From assembly GCF_002742685.1 (NCBI RefSeq), contig NZ_PEDM01000011.1, forward strand, positions 1 through 64,000: 64,000 nucleotides of DNA, read 5' to 3'. The position numbers and the translations under genes were made by a program. The DNA comes from Anoxybacillus flavithermus (GTDB lineage Bacteria > Bacillota > Bacilli > Bacillales > Anoxybacillaceae). This document shows positions 28,913-37,293 of this stretch, piece by piece; position 1 is the stretch's first letter; every line of letters begins with the position of its first letter. Under the pieces are notes generated by a model. It was not told the DNA's origin and searched no databases. It saw nothing but the letters and a program-made list of their open reading frames with translations.

Positions 28913-29914
28913 TTACCACCCTCTGACATATGGCTTCGGTGCTTCAAGCGATATGCCTAGTTCGTTTGCCGCTGTTTTTGGCCAATATGGGTTGCGAAGA
29001 AGCTCGCGACCGATAAAAATCAAATCGGCGCGGCCGTTGCGTAAAATTTCTTCTGCCTGTAAGCCTGACGTAATAAGTCCGACAGCACCAGTCGCGACGT
29101 CTGCCTCACGGCGAATCGTTTCCGCAAACGGCACTTGATAGCCTGGGTACGCATGAATTTTTGCTGGAACGACAGCGCCAGAGCTAACATCAATGAGGTC
29201 AACGCCTTGCGCTTTCATGCGTTTGGCATATTCGACGTAGTCGTTCACCGTTAAACCGTCTGGGTGATAGTCGGAAGCAGAAATGCGAACAAATAGCGGA
29301 CCGTCCCATACTTCTTTTACCGCTTCAATCACTTCGCTTAAAAAGCGGTAACGGTTTTCTCCACCGTATTCATCTGTTCGTTTGTTTGTGAGCGGCGATA
29401 AAAACTCGTTAATTAAATAACCGTGAGCGGCGTGAATTTCGATGACATCAAATCCAGCTTCCTTAGCGCGACGTGCACCTTGTTGAAACGCATGAATCGT
29501 TTCTTCAATATCGGCTTTTGTCATTTCTTTTGGCGTCGGCATCGTTTCATCAAACGGAAGTGGCGATGGTGCAACGATTTCTCCTGCAACCATTGCTTTT
29601 CGTCCCGCATGGGCAAGCTGAATGCCGATTTTTGCCCTTTGTTCATGAACGAGCATCGTAAGCGTCTGCAATCCGTCGATGTGGTTGTCGTCCCAAATCC
29701 CTAAATCGCGGGCAGAAATTCTCCCTTGCGGTGTTACCGCTGTCGCTTCGACAATAATGAGTCCGACTTGCCCGACGGCTCGCGTCGGATAATGGATGAG
29801 ATGCCAGTTGTGTACCGTTCCGTCTTCACGGTCGCATGCATACATGCACATCGGCGACATCACGATGCGGTTTTTTAATGTGACGTCTCGAATCGTATAT
29901 GGTGAAAATAACAT
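28913..29914 (-). CDS. namA: NADPH dehydrogenase, old yellow enzyme family
   Basis: FMN enzyme reducing activated C=C bonds, equivalent to B. subtilis YqjM. The 333 residues carry the YqjM-specific active-site cysteine in SPMCMY (C23), the substrate histidine pair in [26 protein letters not shown] and the C-terminal arginine finger region (YVRGW). The start follows GGGAGGGAG. It lies 70 bases downstream of proI on the same strand. Confidence 0.93.
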   Translation of the reverse strand: MLFSPYTIRDVTLKNRIVMSPMCMYACDREDGTVHNWHLIHYPTRAVGQVGLIIVEATAVTPQGRISARDLGIWDDNHIDGLQTLTMLVHEQRAKIGIQLAHAGRKAMVAGEIVAPSPLPFDETMPTPKEMTKADIEETIHAFQQGARRAKEAGFDVIEIHAAHGYLINEFLSPLTNKRTDEYGGENRYRFLSEVIEAVKEVWDGPLFVRISASDYHPDGLTVNDYVEYAKRMKAQGVDLIDVSSGAVVPAKIHAYPGYQVPFAETIRREADVATGAVGLITSGLQAEEILRNGRADLIFIGRELLRNPYWPKTAANELGISLEAPKPYVRGW

Positions 29915-29986
29915 GTCTACTCCCTCCCATAGTATGTTTCATAACAAATGATACCATGGGTATTTGGAAAAGAAAAACAACTTGCA

Positions 29987-30820
29987 CTACTGGACGGAGG
30001 AAAGGAGTGCCTCTCCAAGCTCTTTGGATCGTTCCGTCGCTCGTTTAATGCAGGCGACCATCGCCTCTTGATAGCGATAGCGCTCAAGCACGCCAATGCC
30101 AGCTTCTGTCGTTCCGCCTGGGCTTGTGACTTCTTTGCGCAGCACGTACGGATGTTTATTCGTTGCTTTTAGCATATGAGCCGCGCCGATAATTGTCTGT
30201 AAAATAAGCTCTTTGGCAATCTCGCGCTCAAGTCCAATTTCATCTGCTGCTTTTTCCATCGCTTCAACTAAATAATAAACGTACGCTGGTCCGCTTCCAG
30301 ATAGTCCTGTGACGGCATGCAAATGCTGTTCTTCCACGACTGTGGCGATGCCGACTGTTTCAAATAGCTTTTTGGCGACCGCTAAATGGTCATCTGACGC
30401 ATAGCGACCGGATGAAAGGGCAGTCGCTGATTTTCGAATGGCTGCCGATGTATTTGGCATGGCACGAATGACAGGCATTTTTTTTCCGATGAACGATGTA
30501 ATTGTATCGGTCGTCACTCCAGCAAGTAAAGAAATAATGAGCTGTTGTTCGCAAAAAGCGTGCGCAATTGGCGTAAGGCTTTCGGCGACGTCTTTCGGTT
30601 TCATCGCTAAAATCACGATATCCGCTTCTTTCACTGCTTTTTCTTTATTAATTTCTGTTCGCACCCCGTATGTTTGCTGCAAATATTGAAGACGTTCGCC
30701 ATTCGAGCGATTCGTCACGATGATTTGCGTTGGTTCATATAACGTTTTGACTACCCCTGAAATAAGCGCCTCTGCCATCGATCCTGCCCCAAGAAACGTA
30801 ATGGTTGTTTCTTTGCTCAT
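29987..30820 (-). CDS. proI: Pyrroline-5-carboxylate reductase
   Basis: Last step of proline synthesis, using NAD(P)H. 277 residues with FLGAGSMAEALISGV at the N terminus, VILAMKPKDV, and the family signature around GLSGSGPAYVYYLVEAMEKAA with SPGGTTEAGI near the C terminus. The start follows AGGAGGAG. A proline-specific T-box leader lies directly upstream, so uncharged proline tRNA should switch it on. Equivalent to B. subtilis YqjO. Confidence 0.95.
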   Translation of the reverse strand: MSKETTITFLGAGSMAEALISGVVKTLYEPTQIIVTNRSNGERLQYLQQTYGVRTEINKEKAVKEADIVILAMKPKDVAESLTPIAHAFCEQQLIISLLAGVTTDTITSFIGKKMPVIRAMPNTSAAIRKSATALSSGRYASDDHLAVAKKLFETVGIATVVEEQHLHAVTGLSGSGPAYVYYLVEAMEKAADEIGLEREIAKELILQTIIGAAHMLKATNKHPYVLRKEVTSPGGTTEAGIGVLERYRYQEAMVACIKRATERSKELGEALLSSVQ

Positions 30821-30842
30821 CTTTTCTCCTCCTCATCTCAAA

Positions 30843-31085
30843 ATAAAAAAGACCTTTCGTCCGATAAAGGACGGAAAGGTCTTTATTTCCGCGGTACCAC
30901 CTTTGTTGGCACAATGTGCCCACCTCTTATGCCGGTATCGTCGGCAAGACGGTTAGGTTTGCCTAACTGCTCATAGGGTAGGTTCCATGATAAAGAGGGT
31001 AATGAAACCTTTCAGCCAACGGGTTTCACTCTCTTGTTACCGTTTATCATGTACTGGCCCTATTCATCGCTTCATGTATATATGA
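30843..31085 (-). ncRNA. T-box leader of proI, proline specifier CCU
   Basis: On the minus strand the T-box sequence AAAGGTGGTACCGCGG spans about 30889-30904. It is followed by a terminator stem AAAGACCTTTCCGTCC / GGACGAAAGGTCTTT with one bulge and TTTTATTT. Stem I base is AATAGGG/CCCTAT. The specifier loop has AGTA on the 5' side and GAA-CCT-A on the 3' side, so the specifier codon is CCU (30980-30982), proline. The TGGT of the antiterminator would pair with an acceptor end having A at the discriminator. This agrees with control of a proline gene. Confidence 0.95.
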
Positions 31086-31095
31086 TTTGTTTGCA

Positions 31096-31125
31096 ATTAT
31101 GCATGAAAGACAAGCTTGTTGTCAA
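31096..31125 (-). promoter_or_regulatory. Promoter of the proI T-box transcript
   Basis: Minus-strand TTGACA (31120-31125), 18 bases, CATAAT (31096-31101). Transcription would begin near 31090, just before Stem I of the T-box. Confidence 0.75.
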
Positions 31126-31258
31126 TAGGTTATAAAGTTTTATTTTCTGAATTTTTTAATAAATAAATAAAAATAAATGACAAACGAAAAAAATAAGTGT
31201 AAACTGATAAACAGACGAAACGAAAAGTTATGATGATATAATGAAGGAGCCGAAAAAA

Positions 31259-32206
31259 ATGGAACAGTTGCATCGCATTGTCGTCCCAACGCCATTTGCC
31301 GTTGGCGATGTCAATATGTATATTGTCAAAGGAGACCGTTTAACGCTTATTGATGCTGGGGTGAAAACGGAAGAAGCATGGCATGTCTTCGTTCGTGAAT
31401 TACGCGCACTCGGCTATGAACCGGAAGATATTGAGCAAGTCATCATTACTCATCACCATCCCGATCACGTCGGTTTACTCGACTATTTACCATCGTCGCT
31501 TCCTGTTATTGGCCATCGCAAAGCGGCCCCTTGGATTGCAAAAGATGCTGCTTTTTTTGCATGGCATCAACAATATTTTGAGCAATTTTTAATTGAATGT
31601 GGAATTGGTGAAGAAGGAATAGCGAAACTTGGGAACTTTCGACGTTCTCTCCGTTTTTCGTGCGAGCGCTCGCTCACTCAAGAGGTGAAAGAAGGAGATA
31701 TGATCGAAGGATGGACAGTGATCGAAACGCCAGGTCACGCGCAAAGTCATATTGTATTATATCGGGAAGCAGACGGCTTGATGATCGGAGGAGATCATTT
31801 GTTAGCGACCATTTCATCCAATCCGTTGTTAGAGCCGCCTGCGATCGGTGAACAAGAGCGCCCAAAACCACTTTTGCAATATAACGATTCATTAAAAAAA
31901 CTACTGAATTACGACATTGCCACAATTGTTACAGGACATGGAGAAGATGTGACAGATGTTGCATCACTGGTCGAAAAGCGGCTTGAAAAACAAAAAGAGC
32001 GTGCACAATACGTATGGCAATTGTTAAGTGAAAAACCAATGACAGCATTTGACGTATGTCGCGCGCTTTTTCCGTCCGTATATGAACGTGAATTTTTATT
32101 GACGATGTCCGAAACGATCGGTCAACTCGATTATTTAGAAGCAATTGGAGCAGTGAGAAAAGAAAAAGACGGTCAAATATATATGTACGAAGTGGTGAGA
32201 TCATGA
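31259..32206 (+). CDS. yqjP: Metallo-beta-lactamase-fold hydrolase YqjP
   Basis: 315 residues with the metal motif ITHHHPDHVGL near 68-78 and further ligands in TPGHAQSHI and GDHLL, then a C-terminal winged-helix-like region. This is the MBL-fold family that includes hydrolases of unknown substrate. The start is the ATG at 31259, 10 bases after AAGGAG. The in-frame ATG at 31241 lies upstream of that site. It overlaps yqjQ by four bases. Confidence 0.85.
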   Translation: MEQLHRIVVPTPFAVGDVNMYIVKGDRLTLIDAGVKTEEAWHVFVRELRALGYEPEDIEQVIITHHHPDHVGLLDYLPSSLPVIGHRKAAPWIAKDAAFFAWHQQYFEQFLIECGIGEEGIAKLGNFRRSLRFSCERSLTQEVKEGDMIEGWTVIETPGHAQSHIVLYREADGLMIGGDHLLATISSNPLLEPPAIGEQERPKPLLQYNDSLKKLLNYDIATIVTGHGEDVTDVASLVEKRLEKQKERAQYVWQLLSEKPMTAFDVCRALFPSVYEREFLLTMSETIGQLDYLEAIGAVRKEKDGQIYMYEVVRS

Positions 32207-32988
32207 AGCTAAAAGGGAAATACGTCGTTATTACAGGAGCGTCGAGCGGCATTGGCGAACAAATTGCATACGAAGTAGCGAAGCGTGGAGGAATACCGAT
32301 ATTGCTCGCCCGCTCAAAAGAAAAGTTGGCGCAAATCGCGCAACATATTGAACAAACGTACGGCATGTCTTGCTTATATGAACAGTTAGATGTCAGTAAC
32401 CAAGAGGAAGTAGATGTTGTATTTGATCGATTACTCGCGTCTGTCGATATCGATATTCTCGTCAATAATGCTGGGTTCGGTGTGTTTCGATATGTCGAGC
32501 ATATCGATCTCTCGGAAGCGAAGCAAATGTTTGATGTCAACGTGCTTGGATTGATCGCATGTACAAAAAAAGTGTACACACATATGATGAAAAAACGATC
32601 GGGACACATTATTAATGTCGCATCTCAAGCAGGAAAAATGGCGACGCCGAAATCGAGCGTATATGCTGCAACAAAACATGCTGTCCTTGGATTTACAAAT
32701 AGCTTGCGAATGGAAGCGTCCATGTACGGCATTTATGTGACGGCTATCAACCCTGGACCTATTGAAACAAACTTTTTTACTGTTGCTGATACGTCTGGAG
32801 AATATGTGAAAAACGTGAAACGATGGATGCTTCGCCCTGAATTTGTCGCAAAGCGCATCGTTGATGTGATGCTTACTCCGACGCGCGAAGTGAACTTGCC
32901 GTTTTGGATGCATATAGGAAGTCGATTGTATCAATTGTTCCCGGCGCTTATCGAAAAAGTCGGAAAACAAGCGTTTTTAAAAAAGTAA
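32203..32988 (+). CDS. yqjQ: Short-chain dehydrogenase YqjQ
   Basis: 261-residue SDR oxidoreductase with the cofactor motif TGASSGIGEQIAYE, NNAGFGVF, and the active site Ser/Tyr/Lys in VASQAGKMATPKSSVYAATKHA. The C-terminal substrate region is typical of the DltE/YqjQ-like group. The substrate is unknown. The start overlaps the yqjP stop (ATGA). Confidence 0.88.
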   Translation: MKLKGKYVVITGASSGIGEQIAYEVAKRGGIPILLARSKEKLAQIAQHIEQTYGMSCLYEQLDVSNQEEVDVVFDRLLASVDIDILVNNAGFGVFRYVEHIDLSEAKQMFDVNVLGLIACTKKVYTHMMKKRSGHIINVASQAGKMATPKSSVYAATKHAVLGFTNSLRMEASMYGIYVTAINPGPIETNFFTVADTSGEYVKNVKRWMLRPEFVAKRIVDVMLTPTREVNLPFWMHIGSRLYQLFPALIEKVGKQAFLKK

Positions 32989-32999
32989 GCGAGGTGTAA

Positions 33000-33317
33000 A
33001 TGGTGAAAATTACGATAACAAAACGAGCAATCCAACAGCTTCATCGTGTTCGTGGAAACAAGCACGTCAAGCTGACATACGATACAGATGATTGTGGATG
33101 TGCTGTAAATGGAGTGCCTATGTTACTGCTTGTCGATCAATTAGACGAACATGATGTAGCGATTGAAACAAACGATATGCCGATTTGGCTGGAAAAACAT
33201 CGGCTCATTTTTTTTGATGAACAAATGACGATTGATGTTGTCGATGGAGCAGGCTGTTTTCAATTAAAAAGCCCGAATCAAATATTGAATCCGCGCATGT
33301 CGCTTATGGAGCGCTAA
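33000..33317 (+). CDS. yqkB: HesB-like Fe-S biogenesis domain protein YqkB
   Basis: 105 residues beginning MVKITITKRAIQQLHRV, matching YqkB of the HesB/IscA-like fold. Cysteines are in DDCGCAVNG (about 32 and 34) and GAGCFQLKSP (about 86), unlike the three-cysteine pattern of canonical A-type carriers, so direct cluster transfer is uncertain. GAGGTG precedes the ATG, 11 bases after yqjQ. Confidence 0.8.
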   Translation: MVKITITKRAIQQLHRVRGNKHVKLTYDTDDCGCAVNGVPMLLLVDQLDEHDVAIETNDMPIWLEKHRLIFFDEQMTIDVVDGAGCFQLKSPNQILNPRMSLMER

Positions 33318-33326
33318 CAAAGTAAA

Positions 33327-33352
33327 AAGCCCGGAATAAAAGCCGGGCTTAT
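33327..33352. terminator. Bidirectional terminator between yqkB and CDGSH gene
   Basis: Stem AAGCCCGG (33327-33334) / CCGGGCTT (33343-33350) with an A-rich loop. It overlaps the stop codon of the minus-strand gene, with AAAAA upstream serving as T run for the minus transcript. Confidence 0.75.
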
Positions 33353-33555
33353 TCGTTTTTCGGTGCGCGAACAACTGATTCAAATTTTCCTTTATGGGCA
33401 GCATCACAAAACGGCATGTTTTGTGAGAGCCCGCAACGACAGAGGGAAAATGTTTCTTTTGTTTCAAACTTGTTTCCTTCCATATCAATTAATTCAACAT
33501 CTCCGGTCACACGAAATGAACCGTTATCCATCACTTTAATTTGCACTTTCGCCAT
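33349..33555 (-). CDS. CDGSH-type iron-sulfur protein
   Basis: 68 residues with the cluster-binding pattern CRCGLSQNMPFCDAAH near the C terminus: three Cys and one His coordinate a 2Fe-2S cluster. The usual CDG-[ST]-H core reads CDAAH here. The N-terminal half is a beta-rich segment. The ATG at 33555 follows AAGGAGGTGG; a GTG nine bases upstream falls within that site. Redox role is inferred. Confidence 0.85.
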   Translation of the reverse strand: MAKVQIKVMDNGSFRVTGDVELIDMEGNKFETKETFSLCRCGLSQNMPFCDAAHKGKFESVVRAPKNE

Positions 33556-33709
33556 ATATTCCACCTCCTTGTATACCTTATATCGTATATACTATCTTGT
33601 TCCTATAGAGATCGCAACTTTTTTTGTTTTAGAAGTGCTCTTTTCTTATTTTACAATATTGGGTTAAAATAGGGATGTATACGTAATTGACATAGAAAGA
33701 GTGATAGTT

Positions 33710-33949
33710 GTGAATGATCAAGTGAACCGTCTTCGGAAAATAGCAAAAGAAAAAACATGGGTGTCGTTTTTGTACAATAACCATCCATATAGCTTACTTC
33801 ATTGGTCCGTTGCAGGATTTTCAAACGACGAACGGGATGTTTGGTTACTGCAGGATGAGATGACATTTGAAACACAATCGTTCGTACAGTTAGATGAAGC
33901 GCTTGCGTGGATCGAACAACATATGCCGCGTATTACAGATATTTTGTAA
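33710..33949 (+). CDS. yqkC: YqkC-like small protein (DUF2552)
   Basis: 79-residue soluble protein, the same length as B. subtilis YqkC, with tryptophan-rich segments (EKTWVSFLYNN; YSLLHWSVAGF; RDVWLLQDEM). Start is a GTG at 33710, 8 bases after AGAAAGAG. A GTG nine bases earlier is possible. The function is unknown. The family call rests on position, length and sequence feel. Confidence 0.65.
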   Translation: MNDQVNRLRKIAKEKTWVSFLYNNHPYSLLHWSVAGFSNDERDVWLLQDEMTFETQSFVQLDEALAWIEQHMPRITDIL

Positions 33950-33969
33950 GGGGACGAGTGCCCCCCTTC

Positions 33970-34089
33970 TTATTGCGGAGAATTTTGACGCTTTGTCGGA
34001 TGAATCGCTTTTTCTAATTCCTCTTTAGCAATCACAGGACGAACGGTATCGGCTGTCGTTTTTCCTTTTTGGCTTTTATTTTTTGTCAT
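33970..34089 (-). CDS. Conserved-looking 39-residue basic protein
   Basis: Reads MTKNKSQKGKTTADTV then RPVIAKEELEKAIHPTKRQ and ends NSPQ. The start has a strong AAAGGAGTG ribosome site at ideal spacing. The charge is high and there is no membrane helix. I do not recognise the family. It lies convergent with yqkC and divergent from yqkE. The good ribosome site and compact length support a real gene. Confidence 0.6.
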   Translation of the reverse strand: MTKNKSQKGKTTADTVRPVIAKEELEKAIHPTKRQNSPQ

Positions 34090-34146
34090 GACAGTTCACT
34101 CCTTTACGTTTGTTCTTTATTAGTTTGGAGAAAGAGAGGGATGTTT

Positions 34147-34341
34147 ATGCTAAAAGATCGATTAAATGAGCAATTGGTCGAACAGCTTAAGCAAAAACAA
34201 AAGCAACTGCAAGAGGAAGAACAAAAACGAAAAGAAGAAGAGGAAGCAAAGCGGAAGGAAGAAGCTCGTAGGCGAGAAAAAAATAAAACGTTTGCCGAAT
34301 GGTTAGAAGAAAGTGACTTAGATTGGCGAAAATTTAAATAA
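34147..34341 (+). CDS. yqkE: YqkE-like coiled-coil protein (DUF3886)
   Basis: 64 residues almost entirely Lys/Glu/Gln/Arg helix (KQKQLQEEEQKRKEEEEAKRKEEARRREK), ending in TFAEWLEESDLDWRKFK. This tail is the mark of the YqkE family. The function is unknown. The ATG at 34147 is 6 bases after GAGGG; an ATG at 34141 abuts it and is unlikely. Confidence 0.75.
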   Translation: MLKDRLNEQLVEQLKQKQKQLQEEEQKRKEEEEAKRKEEARRREKNKTFAEWLEESDLDWRKFK

Positions 34342-34366
34342 CCGAGGGCGAACACCCTCGGTTACC
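34340..34366. terminator. Bidirectional terminator between yqkE and yqkF
   Basis: Stem AACCGAGGG / CCCTCGGTT (34340-34348, 34355-34363), overlapping the stop codons of both convergent genes. Confidence 0.75.
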
Positions 34367-35276
34367 GATGATCAGTAAACATCGTTTGTTTTGTAAGTTG
34401 TTTTAATAAAGCCATTTGTTCATCGCTCAATGTGACTGATTGAGCAGCGACGTTTTCGATTAGTTGCGATAATCGGCTTGCGCCTGGAACGACAGTGGCA
34501 ACTGCATCATGAGCTAAACAAAAACGAAGGGCAATCGTTGTAAGCGTTTCGTTCGGAGCAACCGCTTTTAATTTTGGAATGAGCGTCACTAACTCGGCAA
34601 ATGAATAATCGACATAGCCGTGTTGTTTCGTATTTTCGCTTGCTCGTTCGATCGGACGTTCAGTTAATAATCCTTTTGCTAGCGGTCCGCGAGCAATGAC
34701 GCTAACGTGATGTTGCTTCAAAAGCGGAAACCATTCTTCAGCACGGCGATCAAGTAAACTATACGGCATCATAATAGAAACGATGCGCGAGCGTTTGACG
34801 TATTCGCGAATGACGTTTGGGCGCATAGAGGAAATGCCGTAATAGCGAATCACGCCTTCTTGTTGCAATTCCTCAAACGCCTCAATTGTTTCATCGATCG
34901 GATCATCAATTGTCCCACCATGTAGTTGATATACATCAATATAATCGGTTTGTAATCGTCGCAGGCTATGCTTCACCGCTTCTTTTATATATGCTTTTGA
35001 CGGATCCCACATCCAGCCATCTCCTTGTTCTGTCCAACGATTCCCTACTTTCGTTGCAACGATGACATCGTGGCGTTTCCCTTTTAGCGCTTTTCCAACA
35101 ATTTCTTCATTTAGCCCACGATCATATAGATCGGCTGTATCGAAGTAGTTGACGCCTTGATCGATCGCTTCGTGAATGATACGAATTGCCTCGCTTTCCG
35201 ATGTACCGAGCGACATACATCCAAACCCAATTTCACTCACATATAAGTTCGAATGTCCGAGCTTTCGTTTCTTCAT
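34362..35276 (-). CDS. yqkF: Aldo/keto reductase YqkF
   Basis: 304-residue NADPH-dependent aldo/keto reductase. The signature GVNYFDTADLYDRGLNEEIVGKALKG holds the catalytic Asp and Tyr; VIVATKVGNRW the Lys; and VYQLHGG the His. TALRFCLAH and PGASRLSQL form the cofactor site. Start after AAAGGAGTGG. The substrate is unknown. Confidence 0.9.
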   Translation of the reverse strand: MKKRKLGHSNLYVSEIGFGCMSLGTSESEAIRIIHEAIDQGVNYFDTADLYDRGLNEEIVGKALKGKRHDVIVATKVGNRWTEQGDGWMWDPSKAYIKEAVKHSLRRLQTDYIDVYQLHGGTIDDPIDETIEAFEELQQEGVIRYYGISSMRPNVIREYVKRSRIVSIMMPYSLLDRRAEEWFPLLKQHHVSVIARGPLAKGLLTERPIERASENTKQHGYVDYSFAELVTLIPKLKAVAPNETLTTIALRFCLAHDAVATVVPGASRLSQLIENVAAQSVTLSDEQMALLKQLTKQTMFTDHR

Positions 35277-35373
35277 GTTCCCACTCCTTTTTCATCATTA
35301 TAACGAATAAGTTTTCCATTTGTCTTTGTTCATGTAGTACAATGGAAATGAAAAATGACATGGTGGTGAAAAG

Positions 35374-35913
35374 ATGGATCATTTATATGAAAAAACGATA
35401 AATCAAAAGCGCATTTTTTCTGGAAAAGTGATTGACGTATATGTGGAAGATGTGTTGTTGCCAAACGGAGAAACGAGCAAGCGTGAAATTGTCAAGCATC
35501 CTGGAGCGGTTGCGGTGCTTGCGATCACAGAAGAAAATAAAATTGTGCTCGTTCGTCAATATCGAAAAGCGTTGGAGCGAGTGCTTGTTGAAATTCCAGC
35601 AGGAAAGCTAGAAAAAGGGGAAGAACCGCTTGAAACAGCGAAACGTGAACTCGAGGAAGAAACGGGATACGTATGCGAGAAAATGGAGCCGCTTCACTCT
35701 TTTTACACTTCCCCAGGATTTGCGGATGAATTAGTACATATATTTCTTGCTAAAGGACTAACGAAAAAAAGCGAAAAGCAAATGCTCGATGATGACGAGT
35801 TTGTCGATGTGCTCGAAGTGACGTTAGAAGAAGCACTAAACATGGTCGAAGAAAAGCAAATTTACGATGCAAAAACGATTTATGCTCTTTTATATTGGCA
35901 ATTGCAGGCGTAA
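35374..35913 (+). CDS. nudF: ADP-ribose pyrophosphatase
   Basis: 179-residue Nudix hydrolase, cleaving ADP-ribose to AMP and ribose-5-phosphate. The Nudix box is exact: G at the start of GKLEKGE, seven residues, then RELEEETGY. The upstream VAVLAITEENKIVLVRQYRK and SFYTSPGFADE are typical of the ADP-ribose subfamily. Start after GGTGGTG. TACAAT at about 35338 may be a -10 box. Confidence 0.92.
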   Translation: MDHLYEKTINQKRIFSGKVIDVYVEDVLLPNGETSKREIVKHPGAVAVLAITEENKIVLVRQYRKALERVLVEIPAGKLEKGEEPLETAKRELEEETGYVCEKMEPLHSFYTSPGFADELVHIFLAKGLTKKSEKQMLDDDEFVDVLEVTLEEALNMVEEKQIYDAKTIYALLYWQLQA

Positions 35914-35936
35914 AGCGGTCATCCCGACCGCTTTTT
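35912..35936 (+). terminator. Terminator of nudF
   Basis: Perfect 9-bp stem AAAGCGGTC / GACCGCTTT with ATCCC loop and a TTTTT run. Confidence 0.85.
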
Positions 35937-35965
35937 GTCATATCACGCTCCTTTTCCCATACAAT
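35937..35965 (+). promoter_or_regulatory. Candidate sigma-E promoter of spoIIM
   Basis: CATACAAT (35958-35965) is an exact sigma-E -10 sequence. GTCATATC (35937-35944) resembles the -35. The spacing is one base shorter than usual. In B. subtilis spoIIM is mother-cell transcribed. Confidence 0.6.
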
Positions 35966-35996
35966 GTAGTAACAGAACGTGTAGGGGGATGGAGCG

Positions 35997-36641
35997 ATGA
36001 GAAAGCGATCATGGACGACAACATGGGGCCAGCATGTACAAGAGCATTATACGACATATGTGTTTACCGTCGTTCTTTTTGTGATGGGCGTTGTTTTTGG
36101 CGCGATTGTTGTCAATAGTTTAAGTTTCAACCAAAAACAAGATTTATATTATTATTTAACGAATTTTTTTGGACAAGTGTCCGCGGGACATATTGCAAGT
36201 GCGCATGACGTATGGAAAGAAAGTTTTTTACAAAATTTAAAATATATTGGGTTGATGTGGATTTTAGCAATGTCGCTTGTAGGGTTACCACTTATTTTAA
36301 TTTTATTATTTTTAAAAGGGCTTGTTGTCGGTTTTACTGTTGGATTTTTAGTTAATCAAATGGGATGGAACGGATTTTTGCTAGCTTTCGTCTCCGTCGT
36401 CCCACAAAATATTATTCTCGTTCCCATTTTTATTATAATGGCCGCTGTATCGATTTCATTTTCTTTAAAAATGATTCGACATCAATTTGTGAAACGAACG
36501 AACGAACCAATTTTTCGAGCGATGCTTCGCTATACGTTTGTCATGTTATCGTTTAGCATCGCATTAGTGTTTGCATCTTCACTTGAAGCATACGTATCCC
36601 CGTTGCTCATGAAAGAAGTTGTTGAATTAATAGAGAAATAA
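35997..36641 (+). CDS. spoIIM: Stage II sporulation protein M
   Basis: Membrane component of the SpoIID-SpoIIM-SpoIIP machine that hydrolyses septal peptidoglycan and drives engulfment. 214 residues with five helices (YVFTVVLFVMGVVFGAIV; LKYIGLMWILAMSLVGLPLILILLFLK; GFTVGFLV; NIILVPIFIIMAAVSISF; FVMLSFSIALVFAS). It starts after GGGGGATGGAG. Neighbours nudF and fur are as in B. subtilis. Confidence 0.93.
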   Translation: MRKRSWTTTWGQHVQEHYTTYVFTVVLFVMGVVFGAIVVNSLSFNQKQDLYYYLTNFFGQVSAGHIASAHDVWKESFLQNLKYIGLMWILAMSLVGLPLILILLFLKGLVVGFTVGFLVNQMGWNGFLLAFVSVVPQNIILVPIFIIMAAVSISFSLKMIRHQFVKRTNEPIFRAMLRYTFVMLSFSIALVFASSLEAYVSPLLMKEVVELIEK

Positions 36642-36651
36642 TTATTATTTA

Positions 36652-36689
36652 ATAATCATTTTATTTATCAGTTTATAATCATTTTATTT
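36652..36689. promoter_or_regulatory. Tandem Per/Fur-like boxes upstream of fur
   Basis: ATAATCATTTTATTT occurs twice exactly (36652-36666 and 36675-36689). The second copy belongs to TTATAATCATTTTAT (36673-36687), 12 of 14 positions of the Per box consensus, abutting the -35. A further dyad ATTATTTAATAAT lies at 36644-36656. B. subtilis fur is PerR-controlled, which fits. Confidence 0.6.
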
Positions 36690-36716
36690 TGACACGTTCC
36701 TTTCTTTTGTTATAAT
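36689..36716 (+). promoter_or_regulatory. Sigma-A promoter of fur
   Basis: TTGACA (36689-36694), 16 bases, TATAAT (36711-36716). Consensus boxes with slightly short spacing. Confidence 0.8.
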
Positions 36717-36745
36717 GAGAATGAGTAACGAGGGAGGGAATAACA

Positions 36746-37198
36746 ATGGAAGGTCGCCTTGAACGAATTAAAAAACAATTGCATGCCGCAAGCTATAAAT
36801 TAACGCCGCAACGGGAAGCGACGGTACGTGTGTTGCTTGAACATGAGGAAGATCATTTAAGCGCGGAAGATGTTTACCTCCTCGTGAAAGAAAAAGCACC
36901 GGAAATAGGGTTAGCGACAGTATATCGCACGTTGGAGCTATTAACAGAATTGAAAATTGTCGATAAAATTAACTTTGGGGATGGCGTTTCCCGCTACGAT
37001 CTTCGTAAGGAAGGTGCGGCGCATTTTCATCATCATTTAGTGTGCATTGAATGTGGAGCGGTCGATGAAATTCAAGAAGATTTATTAGAAGACGTTGAAG
37101 CGATTGTAGAGCGGGATTGGAATTTTAAAATTAAAGATCACCGTTTAACATTTCACGGCATTTGTTACCGTTGTCAAGAGAAGCATGAAGAACAGTAA
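36746..37198 (+). CDS. fur: Ferric uptake regulator
   Basis: 150-residue iron-responsive repressor. Winged-helix YKLTPQREATVRVLL and GLATVYRTLELLTEL are present, then metal-binding HFHHHLVCIECGAVDEI and the second cysteine pair in CYRCQEKH. Start after GAGGGAGGG. It is followed by a strong terminator (37198-37225). Confidence 0.95.
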   Translation: MEGRLERIKKQLHAASYKLTPQREATVRVLLEHEEDHLSAEDVYLLVKEKAPEIGLATVYRTLELLTELKIVDKINFGDGVSRYDLRKEGAAHFHHHLVCIECGAVDEIQEDLLEDVEAIVERDWNFKIKDHRLTFHGICYRCQEKHEEQ

Positions 37199-37226
37199 AC
37201 CTTTTCGTCTATGAAAAGGTTTTTTC
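37198..37226 (+). terminator. Terminator of fur
   Basis: Stem AACCTTTTC / GAAAAGGTT with six-base loop, then TTTTT. The stop codon abuts the stem. Confidence 0.9.
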
Positions 37227-37293
37227 ATTTATGTATAAAATGCGATGAAACGGGCATATCCTCTTACTATATGACAGTTGACGGAGGTATGCG

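Noticed and set aside
31231-31250. TATAAT at 31237-31242 as promoter of yqjP
   Set aside because: No -35 at proper distance, and the start of transcription would fall inside the ribosome site.
31929-32609. 226-residue open frame antisense across yqjP and yqjQ
   Set aside because: It spans two genuine overlapping genes and has Cys/Ser/Ile-rich shadow composition with no start site.
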